This document shows, piece by piece, positions 1 through 5,964 of a stretch of DNA of 9,463 nt. A program made the translations under genes and the position numbers. Every line of letters begins with the position of its first letter. The stretch's first letter is position 1. The stretch is from positions 1 to 9,463 of the forward strand of contig JAEWYD010000199.1 in the NCBI GenBank assembly GCA_023462275.1, written 5' to 3'. The notes beneath the pieces are model-generated. The model was not told where the DNA came from. It did no database searches and saw only the letters and a program-made list of their open reading frames with translations. The stretch comes from Actinomycetes bacterium. Lineage in GTDB: Bacteria > Actinomycetota > Actinomycetes > Actinomycetales > Cellulomonadaceae.

Positions 1-1
1 G

Positions 2-286
2 CGCACCGACGGCCCGCCGCCCGCACGCGCCTGGTCCGACCGCGACCCCGCGGCGGCGGCGCGTCTGGCCGCGGCGCGCGCCGTGGTCCAGGCGCTGGCG
101 ACAGAGCTGCACCTGCCCGTGGAGAACCTGCTGCAGCCGGAGCTCCTGCGCCGGCTCTGCTGGTCACCGCCCGCCCCGCTCGACGAGGCCGGTGTCCGCG
201 CCTTCCTCGAGGCCGGCGGCGCGCGTCCGTGGCAGGTGATGATCACCGCCGCGCCGATCACGGAGGCGCTTGTTACTCTCGAGTAA
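2..286 (+). CDS. rnd: Ribonuclease D, C-terminal part (5'-truncated by window edge)
   Basis: The frame is open from the window edge to a TAA at 284-286 and gives 94 residues. It reads as the tail of an actinobacterial ribonuclease D: an Ala-rich helix, then ELHLPVENLL, then RRLCWSPPAPLDE, then GARPWQV. This matches the helical HRDC nucleic-acid-binding region that ends these proteins. RNase D is a 3'-5' exoribonuclease of the DEDD superfamily that trims the 3' ends of tRNA and other stable RNAs in the cytoplasm. Its catalytic DEDD domain would lie upstream of the window, so activity cannot be judged here. The stop codon lies inside a 16-bp palindrome (272-287) that probably serves the next gene. 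Naming rests on remembered family patterns; a different HRDC-containing nuclease is possible but less likely. Confidence 0.82.
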   Translation, partial: RTDGPPPARAWSDRDPAAAARLAAARAVVQALATELHLPVENLLQPELLRRLCWSPPAPLDEAGVRAFLEAGGARPWQVMITAAPITEALVTLE

Positions 287-287
287 C
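272..287. promoter_or_regulatory. 16-bp palindromic operator-like site before fadB
   Basis: The sequence GTTACTC-TC-GAGTAAC has two perfect 7-bp arms around a 2-bp centre. It covers the last codons and stop of the RNase D gene and ends 36 bp before the fadB ATG. TACTCT at 274-279 fits the actinobacterial -10 pattern TAnnnT and lies inside the palindrome, so a bound protein would block that promoter; no good -35 box is visible. TetR-family repressors of fatty-acid catabolism in actinobacteria commonly bind palindromes of about this size. Assigning this site to such a repressor is inference, and no regulator gene is in the window. Confidence 0.5.
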
Positions 288-312
288 TCGGGCCGCGGCG
301 CCCGACCTCGAC

Positions 313-320
313 GAGGAGGG
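313..320 (+). promoter_or_regulatory. Ribosome binding site of fadB
   Basis: GAGGAGGG is a strong Shine-Dalgarno sequence ending 3 nt before the ATG at 324. It decides the fadB start against a TTG at 270 in the same frame, which would lie within the rnd coding region and the palindrome. Confidence 0.75.
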
Positions 321-323
321 CGC

Positions 324-2390
324 ATGGCGGTGCAGGGTTCCGACGCGACGTCGGCCGTGGAGCTCGTGACGAACGCGACCGTGTCCGACGTGCCGTTGGC
401 CCACGGCGGCGTGCTCGCGCTCGTGACGCTCGACAACGCGGCGACGCGGCCCGCCACGCTCGGCCCCGACGGCCTGACGCAGCTACGCGCCGTCCTGGAG
501 GGGCTCGCCGACCGTGCACGGCACGGCGAGCTCGCCGCCGTCGCCGTCACTGGTGCACCGCCCCTGTTCCTGGCCGGCGCGGACCTGCGCACGGTCGCCA
601 CGCTCGCCGACCGCCCCGCGGCGCTCCGCATCGCCCGGCTCGGGCACGACGCGTACCGGCTGCTGGGCGAGATGGGTGTGCCGACGTTCGCGTTCGTGAA
701 CGGTCCGGCGCTCGGGGGCGGGCTCGAGCTCGCGCTGCACTGCACCTACCGCACGGTGGCCGCCGACGTCACCCGACTCGGGCTCCCCGAGGTCCGCCTG
801 GGGCTCGTGCCGGGATGGGGCGGCTGCTTCCTGCTCCCGCACCTCGTCGGCACTGCGGCCGCAGTGGACCTCGCGGTGCGCCGGCCCCTCGTCGACCGCC
901 TCACGGGCGCGGACGAGGCGCTCCGGCTCGGCCTCGTCGACGCGGTGCTCGACCCCGCCGACTTCGTCGCGGCGTCGGTGGCGTGGGCGGAGGCGGTGCT
1001 GCGCGGCGAGCTGGTCGTCGAGCGGGGCGGGGACGAGCCGCCGGACGTCGCCGAGGCCGCGGGGGCCGTGGAGGCGGCGCGCGCCGAGCTCGACCGACGC
1101 CTCCACGGCGCGGCGCCCGCGCCCTACCGGGCGCTCGACCTCGTCGCGGCGGCCCTCGGCAGCGACCGGGACGCCGCGTTCGCCGCCGAGGACGAGGCGC
1201 TGGCGGACCTGCTGCTCTCCCCCGAGCTGCGCAGTGGGCTCCACGCGTTCGACCTCACCACCCGACGTCCCCGGCCCGCGGCGGGACCCGTCCGGTCGGT
1301 CGAGCGGGTCGGCGTCGTCGGCGCTGGCCTCATGGCCACCCAGCTCGCCGTCCTGGTCGGGCGCCGGCTTCAGGTGCCCGTGGTCATGCGTGAGGTCGAC
1401 GAGGAACGGGCGGCGGCCGGACGCGCGTCGGTCGAGCGCCAGGTGGCCGACCTCGTGCGGTCGGGCCGCCTGGACGCCAGCGACGGCGACCGGCTCGTGT
1501 CCCGCGTGACCGTCGGCACGGAGCTCGCGCCCCTCGGCGACGCCGACCTGGTGATCGAGGCTGTCACCGAGGTGATGGCGGTCAAGCGGACGGTCTTCGC
1601 GCAGCTGGAGGAGGTCGTGTCCCCGGACGCGATCCTTGCCACCAACACCTCTGCGCTGTCGGTCACCGCGATGGCCGCGGGCCTGGCGCACCCGGAGCGC
1701 GTCGTGGGGCTGCACTTCTTCAACCCGGTCGCCCGGATGCCCCTGGTGGAGGTCGTGCACACCGCCGTGGCGGACGCGGCGAGCGTGGCGACCGCGTTCG
1801 AAGTCGCCGGTCGGCTCGGCAAGACCGCCGTCGAGGTCGCCGACCGCCCCGGGTTCGTCGTGAACCGCCTGCTGCTGCGCCTGCTCGCCGACGTCGCGGC
1901 AGCGGCGGAGTCGGGCACCCCGGTCGAGGTGGCCGACCGCGCGCTGCAGCCGATGGGGCTGCCGATGGGGCCGTTCGCGCTCATCGACCTGGTGGGGCTG
2001 CCGGTGGCGCTCCACGTGCTCGGGACGCTTCACGCCGAGCTCGGCGAGCGCTTCCCGCTCTCCCCCGGCCTCGAGCGCCTCGCCGCCGAGCGGCGCCGGC
2101 TCGTGCGCGACGACGGCTCGGTGGACCCGGCGATCCAGGACGCCTTCACCGGACGGGGGACGCCTGCGCCGCGATCCGCGGACGAGGTGCGGGCAGCCGT
2201 CCTCGACGGGCTCGCCGAGGAGGTGGGCCTCCTGCTCGACGAGGGGGTGGTCGACGATCCCGGGCAGGTGGACCTGTGCATGCTCCTCGGCGCCGGGTGG
2301 CCGTTCCACCTGGGCGGCATCACGCCCTACCTCGACCGCACCGGGCACGCCGAGCGCGTGCGCGGACGGCGGTTCCTCGCGCTGGCCTAG
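324..2390 (+). CDS. fadB: Fatty-acid oxidation protein: enoyl-CoA hydratase / 3-hydroxyacyl-CoA dehydrogenase
   Basis: This 688-residue FadB-type bifunctional enzyme catalyses the hydration and NAD-dependent oxidation steps of beta-oxidation, handing 3-ketoacyl-CoA to a thiolase. Residues 1-190 are a crotonase domain. GGGLELALHC holds one catalytic Glu (E135) and PEVRLGLVPG the second (E156). A linker leads to the Rossmann domain at about 327, with VGVVGAGLMATQ as the NAD loop; E357 occupies the usual ribose-binding Asp position. The dehydrogenase residues are present: S443 in TNTSAL, H464 in GLHFFNP, E476 in LVEVV and N514 in VVNRLL. Two C-terminal 3HCDH domains follow (PMGPFALIDLVGL near 548-559; LLGAGWPFHLGG near 654-665). 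It is slightly shorter than E. coli FadB (729 aa). The start at 324 is chosen for its strong ribosome site. No thiolase gene lies next to it. The stop overlaps that of pflA on the other strand. Confidence 0.93.
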   Translation: MAVQGSDATSAVELVTNATVSDVPLAHGGVLALVTLDNAATRPATLGPDGLTQLRAVLEGLADRARHGELAAVAVTGAPPLFLAGADLRTVATLADRPAALRIARLGHDAYRLLGEMGVPTFAFVNGPALGGGLELALHCTYRTVAADVTRLGLPEVRLGLVPGWGGCFLLPHLVGTAAAVDLAVRRPLVDRLTGADEALRLGLVDAVLDPADFVAASVAWAEAVLRGELVVERGGDEPPDVAEAAGAVEAARAELDRRLHGAAPAPYRALDLVAAALGSDRDAAFAAEDEALADLLLSPELRSGLHAFDLTTRRPRPAAGPVRSVERVGVVGAGLMATQLAVLVGRRLQVPVVMREVDEERAAAGRASVERQVADLVRSGRLDASDGDRLVSRVTVGTELAPLGDADLVIEAVTEVMAVKRTVFAQLEEVVSPDAILATNTSALSVTAMAAGLAHPERVVGLHFFNPVARMPLVEVVHTAVADAASVATAFEVAGRLGKTAVEVADRPGFVVNRLLLRLLADVAAAAESGTPVEVADRALQPMGLPMGPFALIDLVGLPVALHVLGTLHAELGERFPLSPGLERLAAERRRLVRDDGSVDPAIQDAFTGRGTPAPRSADEVRAAVLDGLAEEVGLLLDEGVVDDPGQVDLCMLLGAGWPFHLGGITPYLDRTGHAERVRGRRFLALA

Positions 2391-3277
2391 AAGACCTGGA
2401 GCGAGCGGGAGCGGAACTGCTCCCGCACCCGCTCGACGAGCTCCGGCGTCGGCGCGGGGACGTCCGTGAGCTCGTACCGCATCCCGAGCGCCTCCCACTT
2501 GTCGCGTCCCATCTGGTGGAACGGGAGGACCTCGACGCGGCTGACGGTGGCCAGACCGGCGACGTAGTCGGCGACCGCCTCGACGTTGGCCGGGTCGTCG
2601 GTCAGCCCCGGCACGAGGACGAAGCGGATCCACATCTCGACGCCGCGGGCGGCGAGCCGGCGGCCGAAGTCGAGCGTGGGCTGCAGCTCGCGGCCGGTCA
2701 CGCGCTTGTACGTCTCGGGGATGCCCGACTTGACGTCGAGCAGGACGAGGTCGAGGTCGTCGATCATCGCGTCGGTGCAGGCCGCGCCGAGGAAGCCGGA
2801 CGTGTCGATCGCCGTGTGGATGCCGAGCTCCTTCGCGCCTCGCAGCAGGCGGGCGAGGAAGGCCGGCTGCATGAGCGGCTCGCCGCCGGAGATCGTGACG
2901 CCGCCGCCGGTGGCGGCGAAGACCGCGCGGTACCGGGCCATCTTGGCGATCAGCTCGGTGGCCAGGATGGGCTCGCCCCGACGCATCTCCATGGTGTCGG
3001 GGTTGTGGCAGTACAGGCACCGCAGCGGGCATCCGGCGAGGAACGTCGTCAGCCGCGTCCCCGGACCGTCGACGGCCGTGACGAGCTCCCACGAGTGCAC
3101 GGAGCCGAGCTCCCCGGACCGGGTGCGGGAGATGCGCTCGGCGCGGTCGACGTCGGAGACGTCGAGCCCGGCCGTGCCGGAGAGGGTGCGGGCGGCGGCG
3201 CCGCCGACGACGGGGTGCTCCAGCTCGATGACCGGGGCGCCGTGCTGGGCGGGTACCTGGGTGGCCGTCGTCGTCAT
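2387..3277 (-). CDS. pflA: Pyruvate formate-lyase activating enzyme (radical SAM)
   Basis: This radical-SAM enzyme uses a [4Fe-4S] cluster and S-adenosylmethionine to abstract hydrogen from the C-terminal glycine of PflB, creating the catalytic glycyl radical. Numbered from the ATG at 3277 (296 aa), the cluster motif CPLRCLYC supplies C83, C87 and C90. VDGPGTR precedes it, and the SAM-binding ISGGEPLMQ lies near 129-137. DVKSGIPETYKRVTG and VLPFHQMGRDKWEALG are typical PflA stretches. E. coli PflA has 246 residues with its cluster at 29-36, so about 54 extra residues precede the core here; they contain no domain I recognise. An alternative start at 3313 adds 12 residues and has an AAGGAC sequence upstream. 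I prefer 3277 because the extra segment consists of the promoter-like direct repeats. The gene follows pflB on the same strand and ends in a 4-nt tail-to-tail overlap with fadB. Confidence 0.93.
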   Translation of the reverse strand: MTTTATQVPAQHGAPVIELEHPVVGGAAARTLSGTAGLDVSDVDRAERISRTRSGELGSVHSWELVTAVDGPGTRLTTFLAGCPLRCLYCHNPDTMEMRRGEPILATELIAKMARYRAVFAATGGGVTISGGEPLMQPAFLARLLRGAKELGIHTAIDTSGFLGAACTDAMIDDLDLVLLDVKSGIPETYKRVTGRELQPTLDFGRRLAARGVEMWIRFVLVPGLTDDPANVEAVADYVAGLATVSRVEVLPFHQMGRDKWEALGMRYELTDVPAPTPELVERVREQFRSRSLQVF

Positions 3278-3283
3278 AGAACC

Positions 3284-3289
3284 AGTGTC
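3284..3289 (-). promoter_or_regulatory. Candidate -10 box for a leaderless pflA transcript
   Basis: On the minus strand GACACT (5 of 6 to the TACACT form of TAnnnT) lies exactly 6 nt before the ATG at 3277. That spacing puts the transcription start at the A of the ATG. No convincing -35 box is seen; the shared CATGGG-type repeats occupy that position instead. This is inference from spacing alone. Confidence 0.3.
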
Positions 3290-3297
3290 GACCGGCA

Positions 3298-3322
3298 CAT
3301 GGGACGAATTCATGGGACGAAT
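3298..3322. repeat. Two direct repeats of CATGGGACGAAT upstream of pflA
   Basis: The 12-mer CATGGGACGAAT occurs at 3298-3309 and 3311-3322 with a single T between, a period of 13 bp. Its complement, ATTCGTCCCATG, differs at one base from ATTCATCCCATG before pflB (5802-5813). The sharing suggests a regulator binding site common to both genes, although the repeats also overlap the alternative pflA start at 3311-3313. Confidence 0.6.
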
Positions 3323-3330
3323 GTCCTTAC
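3323..3330 (-). promoter_or_regulatory. Possible ribosome site for the alternative pflA start at 3313
   Basis: On the minus strand GTAAGGAC stands 9 nt before an in-frame ATG at 3313. AAGGA is a fair Shine-Dalgarno sequence but the spacing is long. An imperfect hairpin (GGCGAC 3333-3338 with GTCGCC 3354-3359) lies just upstream in the transcript. If this site is used, PflA has 308 residues. Confidence 0.35.
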
Positions 3331-3374
3331 CTGGCGACGGCCGGGCGAAAGGTGTCGCCGGCGGGCGGGTACGG

Positions 3375-3415
3375 GACGAGGCGGGGTGCGTGCGCAGTAC
3401 GCACCCCGCCTCGTC
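3375..3415 (-). terminator. Perfect 17-bp stem-loop between pflB and pflA
   Basis: GACGAGGCGGGGTGCGT (3375-3391) is exactly complementary to 3399-3415, with a 7-nt loop. In the direction of transcription it begins 34 nt after the pflB stop and has no T-run behind it. It could be a T-less actinobacterial terminator, a partial terminator that lowers pflA relative to pflB, or a 3' hairpin that stabilises pflB mRNA. The stem is seen directly; its role is inference. Confidence 0.7.
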
Positions 3416-3449
3416 GAGAGCCGGACGGGCAGTCCCGGCTCAGGTCGGC

Positions 3450-5726
3450 TCAGAGGCCGCCGTGGAAGGTCCGCGAGAGGACGTCGAGCTGCTGCTCGCG
3501 CGTCAGGCGGACGAAGTTGACCGCGTACCCGGACACCCGGATGGTCAGCTGCGGGTAGTTCTCCGGGTGCTCCATCGCGTCCTCGAGCGTCTCGCGGTTG
3601 AGGACGTTGATGTTCAGGTGGAAGCCCTGGGAGACGTTGTACGCGTCGAGCAGGCCGACGAGGTTGGTCACCTGCTCGTCCCGCGTCCGGCCGAGGCCCG
3701 AGGGCACGACCGTCGAGGTGAGCGAGATGCCGTCCTGCGCCTCGTCGTAGGGGAGCTTCGCGACGGACAGGGCCGAGGCCAGCATGCCGTGCGCGTCGCG
3801 GCCGTTCATCGGGTTCGCACCGGGTGCGAACGGCTCGCCCTTGCGGCGCCCGTCCGGCGTGTTGCCCGTGTGCTTGCCGTAGACGACGTTCGACGTGATG
3901 GTCAGCACCGACTGGGTGTGCTCGGCGTTGCGGTACGTCGGCTGCCGACGGATCTTCTCCATGAAGCGGCGGACCAGCTCCACGGCGATCTCGTCCGCGC
4001 GGTCGTCGTCGTTGCCGTAGGTCGGGTACTCGCCCTCGACGTCGTAGTCCACGACCAGACCGGTCTCGTCCCGGACCGGGCGGACGGTCGCGTACTTGAT
4101 CGCCGCGAGGGAGTCCACGGCCACGGACAGGCCCGCGATGCCGCACGCGAGGGTGCGCCGGATCGCCCGGTCGTGCAGGGCCATCTCGATGCGCTCGTAC
4201 GCGTACTTGTCGTGCATGAAGTGGATGCAGTTGAGCGCGTCCACGTACGTCTCGGCCAGCCAGTCGAGCAGGTGGTCGTACTTGCCCCAGACGTCCGCGA
4301 AGTCGAGGACGTCCCCGACCGCGGGCGCCGACGGCGGCGCGACCTGCTTGCCGGACAGCTCGTCGCGGCCGCCGTTGATCGCGTACAGCAGGGCCTTGGC
4401 CACGTTGACGCGGGCGCCGAAGAACTGCATCTGCTTGCCGACGGTCATCGCCGAGACGCAGCAGGCGATCGCCGCGTCGTCGCCGCACTGCTCGCGGATG
4501 AGCTCGTCCGACTCGTACTGGATCGCGGAGGTGTCGATCGAGACCTGCGCGCAGAACCGCTTGAAGCCCTCGGGGAGTTGGTTGCTCCAGAGCACCGTCA
4601 GGTTCGGCTCGGGCGCCGGGCCCAGGTTGTACAGCGTCTGCAGGTAGCGGAACGAGGTCCGGGTGACGAGCGGCCGCCCGTCCGTCCCGACGCCGCCGAT
4701 GGACTCCGTCACCCACGTCGGGTCGCCGGAGAACAGGGCGTCGTACTCCGGCGTGCGCAGGAAGCGCACGATCCGCAGCTTGATCACCAGGTCGTCGATG
4801 AGCTCCTGGGCCTCGGTCTCGCTCAGGACACCCGACTCGATGTCGCGCTCGAGGTAGATGTCGAGGAAGGTCGAGGTGCGGCCCAGGGACATCGCCGCGC
4901 CGTTCTGCTCCTTCACCGCGGCGAGGTACGCGAAGTACAGCCACTGCACGGCCTCGCGAGCCGTCGTCGCCGGCTGGGAGATGTCGTAGCCGTACGACGC
5001 CGCCATCTTCTTGAGCTCGCCGAGGGCGCGGATCTGCTCCGCGAGCTCCTCGCGCTCCTGGATGACGAGCTCGGTCGAGCGCTCGAGGTCGAGCTCGGCG
5101 CGCTCGAGGTTCTTCGCCGCGACCAGCGCGTCGATGCCGTAGAGGGCGACGCGGCGGTAGTCGCCGATGATCCGGCCGCGGCCGTAGGCGTCGGGCAGGC
5201 CGGTCACGATGTGCGAGCTGCGGGCGGCACGGACGTTCGGCGGGTAGACGTCGAAGACGCCGGCGTTGTGCGTCTTGCGGTACTCGGTGAAGATCTTCTT
5301 CACCTCGGGGTCGGCCTCGTAGCCGTAGGTCTTGAGGGCGCCCTCGACCATGCGCCAGCCGCCGTAGGGCATGATCGCGCGCTTGAGCGGCGCGTCGGTC
5401 TGCAGGCCGACGATGAGCTCGTTGGCCTCGTCGATGTAGCCGGGCTTGTGGGCCGTGATGCTCGACGGGGTGACCGCGTCGATGTCGTAGACGCCCCGCT
5501 CGCGCTCCTCGGGGAACATCGCGAGCAGCCGCTGCCAGATGCCCGTCGTGCGCTCCGTGGCCGGCGCCAGGAACTGCGCGTCGCCCGTGTAGGGGCGGTA
5601 GTTGCGCTGGATGAAGTCCCGCACGTCGACCCGGTCCAGCCACGGACCGGTGGAGAAGCCACGCCACGCGTGCGGCATGGCGGGCTGCGAGCTCTCCGCG
5701 GTTGCGGCCTCGGCGGTGATGGCCAT
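3450..5726 (-). CDS. pflB: Pyruvate formate-lyase (formate C-acetyltransferase)
   Basis: This cytoplasmic glycyl-radical enzyme converts pyruvate and CoA to acetyl-CoA and formate under anaerobic conditions. Its 758 residues compare with 760 in E. coli PflB and it aligns along its whole length. The active-site pair is C422-C423 in IACCVSAMTVGKQMQFFGAR. The glycyl-radical site is G733 in TIRVSGYAVNF, followed by LTREQQLDVLSRTF close to the C-terminus. Other hallmarks are SVLTITSNVVYGKHTGNTPD (607-626), GANPMNGRD (636-644) and GIAGLSVAVDSLAAIKYA (529-546). No catalytic residue is missing. The ATG at 5726 is preceded by GGGAG at good spacing. pflA lies downstream on the same strand after a 172-bp spacer with a strong hairpin. 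The 238-bp upstream region carries a Crp/Fnr-like palindrome and repeated CATGGG cores, which fits oxygen- or catabolite-responsive control. No formate channel or formate dehydrogenase gene is in the window. Confidence 0.97.
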   Translation of the reverse strand: MAITAEAATAESSQPAMPHAWRGFSTGPWLDRVDVRDFIQRNYRPYTGDAQFLAPATERTTGIWQRLLAMFPEERERGVYDIDAVTPSSITAHKPGYIDEANELIVGLQTDAPLKRAIMPYGGWRMVEGALKTYGYEADPEVKKIFTEYRKTHNAGVFDVYPPNVRAARSSHIVTGLPDAYGRGRIIGDYRRVALYGIDALVAAKNLERAELDLERSTELVIQEREELAEQIRALGELKKMAASYGYDISQPATTAREAVQWLYFAYLAAVKEQNGAAMSLGRTSTFLDIYLERDIESGVLSETEAQELIDDLVIKLRIVRFLRTPEYDALFSGDPTWVTESIGGVGTDGRPLVTRTSFRYLQTLYNLGPAPEPNLTVLWSNQLPEGFKRFCAQVSIDTSAIQYESDELIREQCGDDAAIACCVSAMTVGKQMQFFGARVNVAKALLYAINGGRDELSGKQVAPPSAPAVGDVLDFADVWGKYDHLLDWLAETYVDALNCIHFMHDKYAYERIEMALHDRAIRRTLACGIAGLSVAVDSLAAIKYATVRPVRDETGLVVDYDVEGEYPTYGNDDDRADEIAVELVRRFMEKIRRQPTYRNAEHTQSVLTITSNVVYGKHTGNTPDGRRKGEPFAPGANPMNGRDAHGMLASALSVAKLPYDEAQDGISLTSTVVPSGLGRTRDEQVTNLVGLLDAYNVSQGFHLNINVLNRETLEDAMEHPENYPQLTIRVSGYAVNFVRLTREQQLDVLSRTFHGGL

Positions 5727-5731
5727 CGTTT

Positions 5732-5737
5732 TCTCCC
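5732..5737 (-). promoter_or_regulatory. Ribosome binding site of pflB
   Basis: On the minus strand GGGAGA ends 5 nt before the ATG at 5726, within the purine-rich stretch GAGGGAGAAAACG. It supports the chosen start. Confidence 0.65.
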
Positions 5738-5788
5738 TCGCTCGTCGGTGGAATCGACGCTACGGGGCTAAACATGGGTCGTCCCGGG

Positions 5789-5794
5789 ACTATG
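5789..5794 (-). promoter_or_regulatory. Candidate -10 box of pflB
   Basis: On the minus strand CATAGT matches TATAAT at 4 of 6 bases. Transcription would start near 5782-5785, giving a leader of about 57 nt. The palindrome at 5819-5834 would then be centred about 42-45 bp upstream, the class II activator position, and the lack of a good -35 box fits that. TAGCGT (minus strand, 5757-5762) is a second candidate closer to the gene. Confidence 0.3.
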
Positions 5795-5818
5795 GGCCCG
5801 GATTCATCCCATGACCTA

Positions 5819-5834
5819 CGTGACGCCCGTCACG
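5819..5834. promoter_or_regulatory. Crp/Fnr-type palindrome upstream of pflB
   Basis: CGTGACG-CC-CGTCACG has perfect 7-bp arms around a 2-bp centre. It contains GTGA-N6-TCAC, the core layout recognised by Crp/Fnr-superfamily proteins such as Crp and actinobacterial GlxR. It lies 93 bp upstream of the pflB ATG and between two CATGGGATGA repeats. pflB is under Fnr-family control in other bacteria. The palindrome is seen directly; the identity of the regulator is inference, and no such gene is in the window. Confidence 0.6.
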
Positions 5835-5903
5835 AAAATCATCCCATGTTTGCCGTGCCACGAGCGTAGGACGGCGTCTGCGAGGCTCCAGGGCCGGAGG
5901 TCC

Positions 5904-5955
5904 CGGTGCGCGACAGGTCGGCCCCGGCCGACCGGCGACCGGCCGGCCCGCACCG
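5904..5955 (-). terminator. Possible terminator hairpin behind dxs
   Basis: Nested inverted repeats start about 9 nt after the dxs stop. The outer arms are CGGTGCG (5904-5910) and CGCACCG (5949-5955); the inner arms are GGTCGGCC (5916-5923) and GGCCGACC (5926-5933), separated by 2 nt. There is no T-run on the minus strand after the stem. GC-rich hairpins occur by chance in such DNA, so this is tentative. From 5856 to 5903 I see nothing else. Confidence 0.4.
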
Positions 5956-5964
5956 CGTCCCGGC

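Larger units (their letters stand above)
5770..5851. repeat. CATGGG-core repeat cluster upstream of pflB
   Basis: Three CATGGG cores lie within 82 bp: AAACATGGG at 5770-5778 (+), and on the minus strand CATGGGATGA at 5804-5813 and again at 5839-5848. The outermost copies form a perfect 9-bp inverted repeat (5770-5778 with 5843-5851). The middle copy, extended to 5802-5813, matches the pflA repeats at 11 of 12 bases. By eye I found the CATGGG core nowhere else in the window. The likely role is binding of a regulator shared by the pfl genes, which is inference. Confidence 0.55.

Noticed and set aside
270..323. TTG start at 270 for fadB
   Set aside because: It would overlap rnd and the palindrome and add an Arg-rich 18-residue segment, while the ATG at 324 has a strong ribosome site.
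483..3092. An 869-codon minus-strand frame across fadB and pflA
   Set aside because: It runs antisense to fadB and out of frame with pflA, has Arg/His/Gly-rich low-complexity composition, and conflicts with two well-supported genes.
2586..5771. A 1061-codon open frame on the + strand antisense to pflA and pflB
   Set aside because: pflB and pflA on the other strand are certain. The long antisense frame follows from very high GC content, and its Arg/Asp/Val/Gly-rich product shows no domain.
3310..5775. An 821-codon minus-strand frame overlapping pflB
   Set aside because: It is a shifted frame of pflB with Arg/Ala/Gly-rich composition. The PflB frame holds all family motifs.
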